Source: JAXGPP01 sp040766885
GTDB taxonomy: Bacteria > Planctomycetota > Planctomycetia > Pirellulales > Thermoguttaceae
Assembly (NCBI GenBank): GCA_040766885.1
Contig: JAXGPP010000029.1
Location: 1-64,000 of the forward strand
Length of the DNA: 64,000 nt
Reading direction: 5' to 3'
How positions within the stretch are numbered: position 1 is the stretch's first letter; the number at the start of each line of letters is the position of its first letter. Below are positions 55,152 through 63,377 of the stretch, piece after piece. The position numbers and the translations under genes were made by a program. Below the pieces are notes generated by a model that saw only the letters and a list, made by a program, of their open reading frames with translations, made no database searches and had not been told where the DNA came from.

Positions 55152-55622
55152 ATGCGACGGGCATTTTCCGCCATCTTCGTGCTAGCTCTTGCGCTCGGGC
55201 CTTGCTCGGGTTGCCTGTTTGTCCGCCACTCCACCCGGGTGGTCCGGAAGGACGAACCGGCACGGCAGATCGAGTTTGAGTCGCCCCAGGCGCAGAACCT
55301 GTTCGAGGGGGGCGTGACACAGCTCAAGCCGCACCAGGGCAAGGCGAATCCCCAGGTGGTCGCGGTTCCGCTGTTGTTCTGGTATTCGCGGACCGACGTG
55401 TTGGGGGACGGCGCGTTCTACAACGATCAGATCCTGGGCTGCGATACGGATGGCGACGGCCTGATCACACTGGCCGAGGCCGAGGCATTCCGGGCGCGAG
55501 CCGGAGTGGAAGCCCAGGCGGCCAAGTCGGCCGGCAGCAAGCGCGAAGGGCCGCGGCTGGCCCGATCGCCGCGGAGTCTCGGACCGGACGGGGAAGAGCT
55601 GATCGAGACGCCGCTCAGGTAG
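55152..55622 (+). CDS. small lipoprotein with an EF-hand-like loop
   Basis: 156 residues from the ATG at 55152. A signal peptide with lipobox GPCSGC puts Cys20 at the lipidation site. A single calcium-binding-like loop is present (DTDGDGLITLAEAEAF, about 97-112). The C-terminus is basic and Ser/Pro-rich. There are no homologs I can name. Single EF-hand loops occur in other planctomycete secreted proteins (dockerin-like). It lies 119 bp before the PpiC-like gene, on the same strand. Confidence 0.7.
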   Translation: MRRAFSAIFVLALALGPCSGCLFVRHSTRVVRKDEPARQIEFESPQAQNLFEGGVTQLKPHQGKANPQVVAVPLLFWYSRTDVLGDGAFYNDQILGCDTDGDGLITLAEAEAFRARAGVEAQAAKSAGSKREGPRLARSPRSLGPDGEELIETPLR

Positions 55623-55741
55623 TGCTCGAAACAGCCTTGACCCACCCCCCGGGCTGCCTCTATACTCCCGGCCCCGCTTGAGTGCGCGCAAGGATAGGCG
55701 CGCCTGAGTCGTTCGAGCCCACGGTTTATGGAGGAACCGCA

Positions 55742-57634
55742 ATGACCTATCCCGTCGTCGGCCGGCCGGTCCACGCCTTCTGGCAGCGCAAGCCGCTGCT
55801 GTTGTTGAGCTTCGGCATGGCTCTCTGGTGTTCGGCGGTGATCGCCGCCGGGCCGCTCAAATTCGGTCCACAACCGAAACCCCAAGTCACGGCGGCCAAG
55901 GCGGCCCCCGCGGCGGTCGCAACGCCGGTGGCGGGCGAGCCAGTGCTCGACCCGGTGGCGGCGGTCAACGGGCGGCAGATCACTCGCCAGCAACTGGCCG
56001 CAGAGTGCCTCAGCCACTACGGCAGCGAAGTGCTGGAGAAGGTGATCAACAAGCACCTTATCGCCCAGGAATGCAAACGCCGCGGCGTGACAGTGAGCCG
56101 CGACGAAGTGAACGCCGAAATCGAGCGGTTGGCGAAGCGGTTCAGCCTCCCGGTGGATCAGTGGCTGAAGATGCTCAAGGACGAGCGGGGAGTCAACGCC
56201 CAGCAGTATGCCGACGACATCATCTGGCCGACGCTGGCCCTGCGGAAGCTGGCCGGCGCGAGGCTGGAGGTCACCGACGCCGAATTGCAGCAGGAGTACA
56301 AGTCGCAGTACGGCGAGGCGGTGAAGTGCCGTTTGATCGTATGCGACGATGCGAAGAAAGCGGCCGAGATCCGCACCGAAGCGGCGGCCCATCCGGAGGA
56401 CTTCGGGAAACTCGCCCGCACACACTCGGTGGACGCCCCCAGCGCCAGCGCCAACGGGCTCATCCAGCCGATCCGCCGCTACATGGGCGCCCGGGAGATC
56501 GAGGACGCCGCGTTTGCGCTCAAGAAAGACGAAGTCTCGCCGGTGATCAAGGTGGGCAACCAGTTCGCGATCCTGAAGTGCGAGGAGATCATCCCGCCGC
56601 GTGAGGTGCCGTTTGAACGGGCGAAGCTGTATCTCGCCGAGATCGTCCGCGACCGGAAGATGCGCGACGTTGCCAGCAGCATCTTCGATGAATTGCAGAA
56701 GACGGCCAAGGTCGAGACCATCCACGACGATCCGGTCAAGAGCCGCCAGATGCCGGGCGTGGCCGCGACGATTAACGGCGCGGCGATCCAGAGCCGGGAA
56801 CTGGCCGAGTTCTGCATCCAGCGCCACGGCGATGAAGTGCTGGAAGGGCTGATCAACCGCCAGCTCATCGATCAGGAGTGCCAGCGGCGGAAGATCACGA
56901 TCACCGAGGCCGACCTGGACGCGGAAATCGCCCGGGCGGCGGCGCTGTTCGTCAAGGCGAAGCCGGACGGCTCGCCCGACGTCGAGGCGTGGCTGAAGAC
57001 GGTGACCGAGCAGCAAGGGGTTTCGGAAGCCGTCTATCGCAGTGACGCCGTCTGGCCCACGGTGGCGCTGAAGAAGCTGGTGGGCGACTCGGTACAGGTG
57101 ACCGAGGAAGACATTCAGAAAGGATTTGAGGCCAATTTCGGCCCGCGCGTCCGCTGCCGGGCCATCGTGTTCAGCGACCTCCGCCGCGCCCAGCAGGTCT
57201 GGGAGATGGCGCGTAAGAATCCGACGGTCGAATACTTCGGCGACCTGGCCGAGCAGTATTCGGCCGAAGCCAGCAGCCGCTCGCTGCGCGGCGAAGTGCC
57301 GCCGATCCAGAAGCATGGCGGTCAACCCGTTCTGGAGGACAAGGCTTTTGCGCTCAAGCCGGGCGAGTTGTCGGAGATCATCCAGGTGGGCCGGGAGCAG
57401 TACGTGGTGCTGCTCTGCGAGGGATACACCACGCCCGACAACATCACGCTGGCGGAAGTGCGGGAGTACATCCACAAGGACGTATTCGAGAAGAAGCAGC
57501 GGCTGGCGATGGCCGATCATTTCGAGCGGCTGCAGGAACAGGCGACGGTCGACAACTTCCTCGCCGGCACGAGCCGTTCACCCGCACGGGCGGCAGCCAA
57601 GCCTGCGGCCGGCACACAGCCGATCACGCGGTAG
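55742..57634 (+). CDS. secreted parvulin-like (SurA/PpiC) isomerase with internal duplication
   Basis: 630 residues from the ATG at 55742, with GGAGGAA upstream. A signal peptide ends near Ala35. Two tandem copies of a SurA-like module are recognisable: copy 1 about 72-330, copy 2 about 338-600. Each has an N-terminal helical part (NGRQITRQQLAAECL versus NGAAIQSRELAEFCI, ending HLIAQECKRRG versus QLIDQECQRRK) and a parvulin half (ALKKDEVSPVIKVGNQFAIL versus ALKPGELSEIIQVGREQYVVL). The parvulin GDLG-like loop is replaced in both, so isomerase activity may be weak. It is probably a periplasmic chaperone for outer-layer or wall proteins. A repeat cluster follows downstream. Confidence 0.85.
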   Translation: MTYPVVGRPVHAFWQRKPLLLLSFGMALWCSAVIAAGPLKFGPQPKPQVTAAKAAPAAVATPVAGEPVLDPVAAVNGRQITRQQLAAECLSHYGSEVLEKVINKHLIAQECKRRGVTVSRDEVNAEIERLAKRFSLPVDQWLKMLKDERGVNAQQYADDIIWPTLALRKLAGARLEVTDAELQQEYKSQYGEAVKCRLIVCDDAKKAAEIRTEAAAHPEDFGKLARTHSVDAPSASANGLIQPIRRYMGAREIEDAAFALKKDEVSPVIKVGNQFAILKCEEIIPPREVPFERAKLYLAEIVRDRKMRDVASSIFDELQKTAKVETIHDDPVKSRQMPGVAATINGAAIQSRELAEFCIQRHGDEVLEGLINRQLIDQECQRRKITITEADLDAEIARAAALFVKAKPDGSPDVEAWLKTVTEQQGVSEAVYRSDAVWPTVALKKLVGDSVQVTEEDIQKGFEANFGPRVRCRAIVFSDLRRAQQVWEMARKNPTVEYFGDLAEQYSAEASSRSLRGEVPPIQKHGGQPVLEDKAFALKPGELSEIIQVGREQYVVLLCEGYTTPDNITLAEVREYIHKDVFEKKQRLAMADHFERLQEQATVDNFLAGTSRSPARAAAKPAAGTQPITR

Positions 57635-57640
57635 GCAGCC

Positions 57641-57834
57641 GGTTGAAAAATGGACCAGTCCCCGACCAAGTGCGACGGAAGGGGACAGGTCCATGTTTTC
57701 GGGCGGGGTGTGCAAGCCGATTAGGCTGTTGAGCCGAAAAGTCCCCCGATTGCAACCCAAGGGGACAGGTCCATGTTTTCGGGCGGGGTCTGCCGACCGA
57801 ATGTGGTTTCGAGCCGAAAAATGGACCAGTCCCC
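57641..57834. repeat. palindromic GGGGACAGGTCC repeat cluster
   Basis: Four copies of a roughly 19-bp element: GAAAAATGGACCAGTCCCC at 57645-57664 and at 57815-57834, and the reverse form GGGGACAGGTCCATGTTTTC at 57681-57700 and 57761-57780. The reverse copies sit in a 30-bp direct repeat spaced 80 bp apart, including GGGCGGGGT after each. A partial copy (GAAAAGTCCCCC) lies at 57736-57747. The outer copies can pair with the inner reverse copies to form two hairpins. It lies between converging genes, so it could also terminate both. Confidence 0.8.
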
Positions 57835-57861
57835 AGGCGGGCACCACAGTCCCCGGCCGGG

Positions 57862-58890
57862 CTACGCGACGGTCCAGGTTTCGCCGGAGTGGAACAATTC
57901 GTCGAGATCGCCTTCACCCTCGGCGGCGACGGCACGCGTGATCTGGCCGTTGAGCTGCTCGTCGTAGATCGGCCGCTGGACGTCGCGCAAGACGCCAATC
58001 ACCTCGGGGAAATCGGGCTGGCGGAGGCGGCTCAAGAGGTACGCCAGACTCGGTTCGGCGGCATGTTCGTCGTGCACGAGGAGACCGGGAGTCTCTGAGC
58101 TGCCGTCGATGGCAAGGACCTCGGGCACGAGTCCATTGAGGCGGATGCCTTTATCGCGGTTCTTGCCGAAGACGAGGGGCTTTCCGTGCTCCAGTTCCAG
58201 CACCGTGTCGGCCCGCGTGTCCTTGGCCTGGGCGTATTCGAATGCGCCGTCGTAGAACACGACGCAGTTCTGGTAGACCTCGACGAACGAGGTGCCGCGG
58301 TGCTCGGCGGCCCGCCGCAAGGTCGTTGCGAGGTGCGTCTGGTAGACGTCGACCGTGCGGGCGACGAACGTGGCCTCGCAGCCGATGGCCAGCGAGAGCG
58401 CGCTTAAGGGATTGTCGAGCGAGCCGGCGGGCGTGCTCTTGGTGATCTTGCCCAGGGGGGAGGTCGGCGAGTATTGCCCTTTGGTCAGGCCGTAGATGCG
58501 ATTGTTGAAGAGGATGATGTTGATATCAAGATTGCGGCGGATGGCGTGGATGAGGTGGTTGCCGCCGATGCTCAGGGCATCGCCGTCGCCGGTGATCACC
58601 CACACCGAGAGGTCGGGCCGCACTGTTTTCAAGCCGGTGGCCACCGCCGGCGCGCGGCCGTGGATCGAGTGCATGCCGTAGGTGTTCATGTAGTAGGGGA
58701 AGCGGCTCGAGCAGCCGATCCCGGAGACGAACACAAGCTGCTCGCGCGGGATGGCGAGCGTGGCCAGCGTCTTCTTCATCTGGGCGAGGATGGCATAGTC
58801 GCCGCAACCCGGGCACCAGCGAACATCCTGATCGCTGGCATAGTCGTTGGCGGAGGGGGGCTTGGGGGCGGCAGATGCTTGGGTGATCAT
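57862..58890 (-). CDS. korB: 2-oxoacid:ferredoxin oxidoreductase, beta subunit
   Basis: 342 residues from the ATG at 58890. Motifs of the beta subunit are VRWCPGCGDYAIL (Cys-containing cluster region), the thiamine-diphosphate-binding ITGDGDALSIGGNHLIHAIRRN, and FNNRIYGLTKGQYSPTS. This is the 2-oxoglutarate:ferredoxin (KorB) or pyruvate-like type, in which a TPP enzyme oxidises a 2-oxoacid to acyl-CoA and reduces ferredoxin. It is directly downstream of the alpha subunit, with 56 bp between. It is oxygen-sensitive in the family; occurrence in an aerobic planctomycete points to the TCA-related Kor role. Exact substrate not certain. Confidence 0.92.
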   Translation of the reverse strand: MITQASAAPKPPSANDYASDQDVRWCPGCGDYAILAQMKKTLATLAIPREQLVFVSGIGCSSRFPYYMNTYGMHSIHGRAPAVATGLKTVRPDLSVWVITGDGDALSIGGNHLIHAIRRNLDINIILFNNRIYGLTKGQYSPTSPLGKITKSTPAGSLDNPLSALSLAIGCEATFVARTVDVYQTHLATTLRRAAEHRGTSFVEVYQNCVVFYDGAFEYAQAKDTRADTVLELEHGKPLVFGKNRDKGIRLNGLVPEVLAIDGSSETPGLLVHDEHAAEPSLAYLLSRLRQPDFPEVIGVLRDVQRPIYDEQLNGQITRAVAAEGEGDLDELFHSGETWTVA

Positions 58891-58946
58891 GGCAAATTGC
58901 GGCAGGCGATGAATTGCGAAATGGCGGCGGGGCCCAGGCCGACGGA

Positions 58947-60815
58947 TCAGGCCAGGGCTTTCTCGACTCCCTCGACGACCTCGGCGACGGCGAACGGGCG
59001 GCCGGTGATCTTGTTCAGTCCCTGAGCATCGATGAGATACCGGCTGCGGAGCAGGGCGCGGAGCTGGCCGGTGTTCAGTTCGGCGACCAGCACCCGGTCG
59101 TAGCGCGACAGGATTTCTCCCAGATCGGCGGGCAGGGGATGGAGGTGGCGCAGGTGGAGGTGGGCCACGGACTCGCCGCGCTCCCACATGCGGCGGACCG
59201 CAGTAGCCAGTGCGCCGTAGGTTCCTCCCCAGCCGACGACCAGCAGGCGCCCGTTCGGCGGGCCGTCGACGGTCTGGGCGGGGATGTCACGGGCGATGCC
59301 GTCGATCTTCCGGGCGCGGAGTTGGACCATGTACTGGTGGTTCTCGGGATCGTAGCTCACCGCCCCGGAACCGTTCTGCTTCTCGAGGCCGCCGAGGCGG
59401 TGCATCAGGCCCGGGGTGCCCGGCAAGGCCCACGGCCGCGCGAGCCGCTCGTTGCGGGCATAGGGCTGGAACTCGGCACCGTCGTCGGTACCTTGGGGAT
59501 GCTGGACGGCGATCGGGGGGAGATCGCGGAGGGCGGGAATCTGCCAGGGCTCGGAACCGTTGGCCACGTAGGCATCGCTGAGCACGATGACGGGAGTCAT
59601 GCAGGCGGTGGCGATCCGCCACGCCTCGCGGGCGACATCGAAGCAATCGGCCGGGCTGCGCGCGGCGAGCACCGGCAGCGGGCACTCGCCGTGGCGACCG
59701 AAGAGGGCCATGTTCAGGTCGGCCTGCTCCGTCTTGGTGGGCATTCCCGTGCTGGGGCCGGCGCGCTGCACGTTGATGATGATCATGGGAAGTTCGGTCA
59801 TTACGCCGAGGCCCATCGCCTCGGCCTTCAGGGCGATACCCGGGCCGCTGGATCCGGTCACCGCCATCGCTCCGCCGAAGGCCGCCCCGATGCAGGATGT
59901 GACGGCGGCGATTTCGTCCTCGGCCTGAAAGGTTCGCACGCCGAACTTCTTGAGGCGAGAGAGTTCGTGGAGGATATCGCTGGCGGGTGTAATGGGATAT
60001 GTGCCATAGAAGAGCGGGCACCCGCTCAGTTTGGCGGCCGCGAGGAGTCCCCAGGCCAGCGCCTGATTGCCCGTGATATTGCGGTAGGTGCCGGGGCGAA
60101 GCCGGGCTGGATCGACCGAATAGCGAGCGGCAAGCGCTTCGGTGTTGATGCCGTAGTTGTAGCCGGCGTGAAGGGCGCGGCGGTTGGCCTCGGCCAACGT
60201 CGGCCGGCGGCCGAACTTGTCGAGGATGAACCGCTCGGTGGGCTCCACGGGCCGGTCGTAGAGCCAGAACACGAGTCCCATGGCGAAGAAGTTTCGGCAG
60301 CGGTCGGCATCCTTGGTGCTGAGGCCGGTTTCTTTGACGGCCAAGCGGGTGAGCCTGGTCATCTCGACCTTGAACACCTGATAGCGGCTCAGTCGCTCGT
60401 CGAGCAACGGATCGGACTTGCAGCCCGCGAGGTCGAGGTCGCGTTTGCCGAAGCCGTCGCTGTCGACGATGAGGATTCCACCGGGGGCGAGATCGTCGAG
60501 GTTGGTAACGAGTGCCGCCGCGTTCATGCAGACGAGGGCGTCGAGGCGATCGCCCGGCGTGAAGATTTCGCGGCTGGCGAAGTGGATTTGAAAGCCGCTC
60601 ACGCCGGCCTTCGTGCCGCGCGGGGCGCGGATTTCGGCCGGGAAGTCGGGGAAGGTGGCGATATCGTTGCCGACCAGGGCTGAGGTGTTGCTCAACTGAG
60701 TCCCAGCCAACTGCATGCCGTCGCCCGAGTCACCGCAGAAGCGCACCGTAGCGGCCTCCAGCGGCACGACGGGTTTCTGGCGGACGACTGAGGTGGTCGG
60801 TTGGTGCTGGTCCAT
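58947..60815 (-). CDS. korA: 2-oxoacid:ferredoxin oxidoreductase, alpha subunit (gamma-alpha fusion)
   Basis: 622 residues from the ATG at 60815; an ATG at 60842 is an alternative. The N-terminal gamma-like domain (about 20-200) starts VRFCGDSGDGMQLAGTQLSN. The alpha domain (about 220-600) contains GTYPITPASDILHELSRL, FQAEDEIAAVTSCIGAAFGG and TGSSGPGIALKAEAMGLGVMTELP, the family's TPP-interacting and CoA region. The fusion of gamma and alpha is the standard two-gene Kor layout. No delta ferredoxin-like gene is adjacent. It is transcribed from the AT-rich region at 60880-60913. Confidence 0.93.
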   Translation of the reverse strand: MDQHQPTTSVVRQKPVVPLEAATVRFCGDSGDGMQLAGTQLSNTSALVGNDIATFPDFPAEIRAPRGTKAGVSGFQIHFASREIFTPGDRLDALVCMNAAALVTNLDDLAPGGILIVDSDGFGKRDLDLAGCKSDPLLDERLSRYQVFKVEMTRLTRLAVKETGLSTKDADRCRNFFAMGLVFWLYDRPVEPTERFILDKFGRRPTLAEANRRALHAGYNYGINTEALAARYSVDPARLRPGTYRNITGNQALAWGLLAAAKLSGCPLFYGTYPITPASDILHELSRLKKFGVRTFQAEDEIAAVTSCIGAAFGGAMAVTGSSGPGIALKAEAMGLGVMTELPMIIINVQRAGPSTGMPTKTEQADLNMALFGRHGECPLPVLAARSPADCFDVAREAWRIATACMTPVIVLSDAYVANGSEPWQIPALRDLPPIAVQHPQGTDDGAEFQPYARNERLARPWALPGTPGLMHRLGGLEKQNGSGAVSYDPENHQYMVQLRARKIDGIARDIPAQTVDGPPNGRLLVVGWGGTYGALATAVRRMWERGESVAHLHLRHLHPLPADLGEILSRYDRVLVAELNTGQLRALLRSRYLIDAQGLNKITGRPFAVAEVVEGVEKALA

Positions 60816-60879
60816 GGGTTCAGGTGCTCCACCCGTTGGCATGGCTTGGCTGGCACAGTAACCGCACTTCCAGAGGAAG

Positions 60880-60913
60880 TGTATGGCGTGCGTCCAGATT
60901 AGTGTCAATTATA
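60880..60913 (-). promoter_or_regulatory. candidate promoter of korAB
   Basis: On the minus strand, a perfect TATAAT (60913-60908) overlaps a perfect TTGACA (60908-60903), which is followed after 17 bp by CATACA. Both could start transcription of korA within 100 bp of its ATG. Which one is used cannot be told by eye. Confidence 0.45.
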
Positions 60914-60985
60914 ACAGTACTAAACGTCTTAATTGGTCACAAAAAAACGCCGATATAGGCGAAAAACCACGGAGGCACCAACTAA

Positions 60986-61017
60986 AACATTACTATGATG
61001 GCAAACATAGTAATGTT
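60986..61017. other. AT-rich perfect 12-bp inverted repeat
   Basis: AACATTACTATG at 60986-60997 and its exact complement at 61006-61017, with an 8-base loop. On the minus strand it is followed by TTAGTT, so it could terminate the M50 gene. It could also be an operator for the kor promoter downstream. The base composition is unlike the surroundings. Confidence 0.5.
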
Positions 61018-61069
61018 ATTATACCGCCACGGTGGCGAGACGGCCAGGGAGCGTGTCCCCGTTTGCGGA

Positions 61070-63313
61070 TTACAGCTTGAAGTTGAAGGTCTGGGTGATG
61101 AACCGCCAGGTGCGGCTTGCGAGCGTCTGCCAGTCGGAGTGGATCTTCGCTTGCCCGCGAACACCGAGGCGCATCAGGCCGTCGGGGTCGTCGATGTCGA
61201 CATGGGCCTGATAGGAGGTGCTTTGCGGCCGTTCGATCCCGGACTCGTCGGTCTGCGTCGCGACGGGTCCGCCGGCCTTGCTCGCCAGTCGCGGCGAGGC
61301 GGCCTTCATAGCTTCGGTTGCGATGTCGCGGATGGTGCCATGGAAGACGTGGTGCGGCAACTCGTCGAGCTTGATCTCGACCTTGAGGCCGGGGCGGACG
61401 AAGTCGATATCGGCCTGGTCGACCACGAGATCGGCCTGCAATTTTTGCGGATCGCCGATCTGGCAGAACATATCGCTCAGTTGCAGGTAGGCTCCGCGAT
61501 TGCGCTCGTCGAGCGGCGTGCCCGTCCAGGTGGGCAATTGGCCGTCGGGGTCTTCGCCCTTATCGGGCTTCCATGGCGGGGGCAAGACCGTGCCATCGCG
61601 CGTGGCGACCAGTTCCAGCCGCTGGCGGTCGGCAAGTTTGGCCTTGAGCTGTTCCTCGAGGGCCTCGTAGGCCCGTGTTACCTCGGGCACCTGAGAGGCG
61701 GCCTGCGGATCGATGAATTTCCGCCGTTCGAGGCTTACGAGGTGGCTGCGGTACTGGTTGCGCTGGCGTTCGAGTTCGCGGATCTGGATGTCGAGATCGA
61801 TGTTGCTCAATCGAGCGAGCACCTGGTCCCTGGCCACTACCTGGCCGGGCCGGACGAGGACTTCTTCGAGGGTGCCGGGAACCTGGATGTGGATCTGGTC
61901 GGTGTCGGACAGCCGGCCCTGCAGTTCGAGCGGGGCCATGACGCTGAAGGGGAGCGGCACCAGCAGAAAGGCCGCCACGAGCGCCGCCGCCCCGGCCAGC
62001 GTGGCGTACATGCGGGGCTTTTTCACTTTGTCCAGTCTCCCGGGAATCGAAAGGAACTTGTAGAGCTTCACGAACGGCATGACGATCAGGCCCCAGAGCG
62101 ACATCGCGATGATCGCCTGGCCGATGATTTTCAACCCGTACGGTTCGAACACTTTGTACAGGAAGTACATGATCGACAGCATGACGAACCAGCGGTAGGC
62201 GACGGCGGCCACCGAGTAGAGCGCGAAGAGGACCTGATTGCGATCGGGCAAGAACGGGTCTTCGGGAGGCTCCAGCCCGAGGAACCACTTTCCCATTTTG
62301 TGGCCCATGATGGCAGTCGACTTCTGCCGCAGGTTGGGGATCTCCATGAGGTCGGCGAGGATGTAGTAGCCGTCGTAACGGAGCAGCGGGTTGGCGTTGA
62401 ACAGCAGCGTGCTGACCGAGGCGATGAACATGGTGTTCAGCGCGAGGTTGTTGAGCAGGCCCGGCTCGGTGAACCACCAGATGAACGTGGCGATCGAGGC
62501 GAGCACCCCTTCGACGTACATGCCGGCGGCGCCGATCGCGGCCCGCTGCCACTTGCTGGGCAACATCCAGGAGTCGGACACGTTGCAGTACAAGCAGGGC
62601 GTGAGCACGAGAAACATCACGCCCATCTCGTGGCATTCGCCACCGAAGTGCTTGCAGCTCAGGCCGTGGCCGAACTCATGGATCACCTTGCTCCCAGCAA
62701 GGGTGACGGCGAGCCAGAAGGCATTGTAGGGATTGAAGAACTGATAGAAGCCGGGCAGTTTCGAGCGGAAGATGTCGAACTCGACCAGGACCAGCCCCAG
62801 CGCCGAAGCCATGAACAGGAGGCACAAGATCACGGTCACCGGCGAGAAGAACCAGCGAAACGCCGGGTACATCCAGTTGAGCAGCCGTTCCGGATCGAAG
62901 CCCTTGAAGCGGATGCAGAGGATGTTGGTCAGCGCGCCGAGCAGTTCCTTCCGCCGGCGCTCGTCGCGACGCTTGCGGAGCTGGTGCCCCTGGCCGGGCA
63001 CGTCGGCGATGATCAATCCGCTGCGGTGCAGCATGCCGAGGAACTGCTGCAGTTCCTCGAGCGTGATTTTTTGCGGAGGGAACTCGGCTTCGAAGCGTTC
63101 CTTGATTTCATCGAGGCTCGACTGGCCATCGATCATCTGGAGGATGGCCCATTCCTCATCCTGGAAGCGGAAGTAGTTCAGCCCGACCGGGTCCTTGACC
63201 ACCCAGTAGCTGCGGCCAAGGTAACGGTGCTGCCGCGCCGACAGATCCGGCCGCATGCGCACCGGCATTTTGCGGGCGGAACTGGAGACCAGACTGTCGG
63301 CTAAGGTGGCCAT
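61070..63313 (-). CDS. PqqD-like / M50 site-2 protease-like / HlyD fusion protein
   Basis: 747 residues. An N-terminal winged-helix-like domain (about 25-105, YFRFQDEEWAILQMIDGQSS ... FLGMLHRSGLI) resembles PqqD. Membrane helices follow (about 150-470) with the M50 zinc motif HEFGH (212-216) and NANPLLRYDGYY (307-318), matching the third-ligand motif of site-2 proteases. A C-terminal membrane-fusion part (about 475-747) has a beta-barrel/lipoyl stretch (QVPGTLEEVLVRPGQVVARDQVLARL), a coiled coil (IDLDIQIRELERQRNQYRSHL) and an HlyD-type second lipoyl/beta-barrel. The three-part fusion is a known but functionally undescribed planctomycete arrangement. A second HlyD-type gene lies upstream (63378 onward). 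Confidence 0.85.
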   Translation of the reverse strand: MATLADSLVSSSARKMPVRMRPDLSARQHRYLGRSYWVVKDPVGLNYFRFQDEEWAILQMIDGQSSLDEIKERFEAEFPPQKITLEELQQFLGMLHRSGLIIADVPGQGHQLRKRRDERRRKELLGALTNILCIRFKGFDPERLLNWMYPAFRWFFSPVTVILCLLFMASALGLVLVEFDIFRSKLPGFYQFFNPYNAFWLAVTLAGSKVIHEFGHGLSCKHFGGECHEMGVMFLVLTPCLYCNVSDSWMLPSKWQRAAIGAAGMYVEGVLASIATFIWWFTEPGLLNNLALNTMFIASVSTLLFNANPLLRYDGYYILADLMEIPNLRQKSTAIMGHKMGKWFLGLEPPEDPFLPDRNQVLFALYSVAAVAYRWFVMLSIMYFLYKVFEPYGLKIIGQAIIAMSLWGLIVMPFVKLYKFLSIPGRLDKVKKPRMYATLAGAAALVAAFLLVPLPFSVMAPLELQGRLSDTDQIHIQVPGTLEEVLVRPGQVVARDQVLARLSNIDLDIQIRELERQRNQYRSHLVSLERRKFIDPQAASQVPEVTRAYEALEEQLKAKLADRQRLELVATRDGTVLPPPWKPDKGEDPDGQLPTWTGTPLDERNRGAYLQLSDMFCQIGDPQKLQADLVVDQADIDFVRPGLKVEIKLDELPHHVFHGTIRDIATEAMKAASPRLASKAGGPVATQTDESGIERPQSTSYQAHVDIDDPDGLMRLGVRGQAKIHSDWQTLASRTWRFITQTFNFKL

Positions 63314-63377
63314 CGGTAAGCGCGGAGAAGCGAGTCGGGTGAGTCAGCCGGCGGGCGGGCCGGGCAGGCGAGTCAGG

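Noticed and set aside
55427..57520. A 697-residue minus-strand frame opposite the PpiC-like gene
   Set aside because: The plus-strand gene has a signal peptide, a ribosome-binding site and duplicated SurA-like modules.
60995..63304. A 769-residue plus-strand frame opposite the M50 gene
   Set aside because: The minus strand has HEFGH and HlyD motifs; the plus frame has none.
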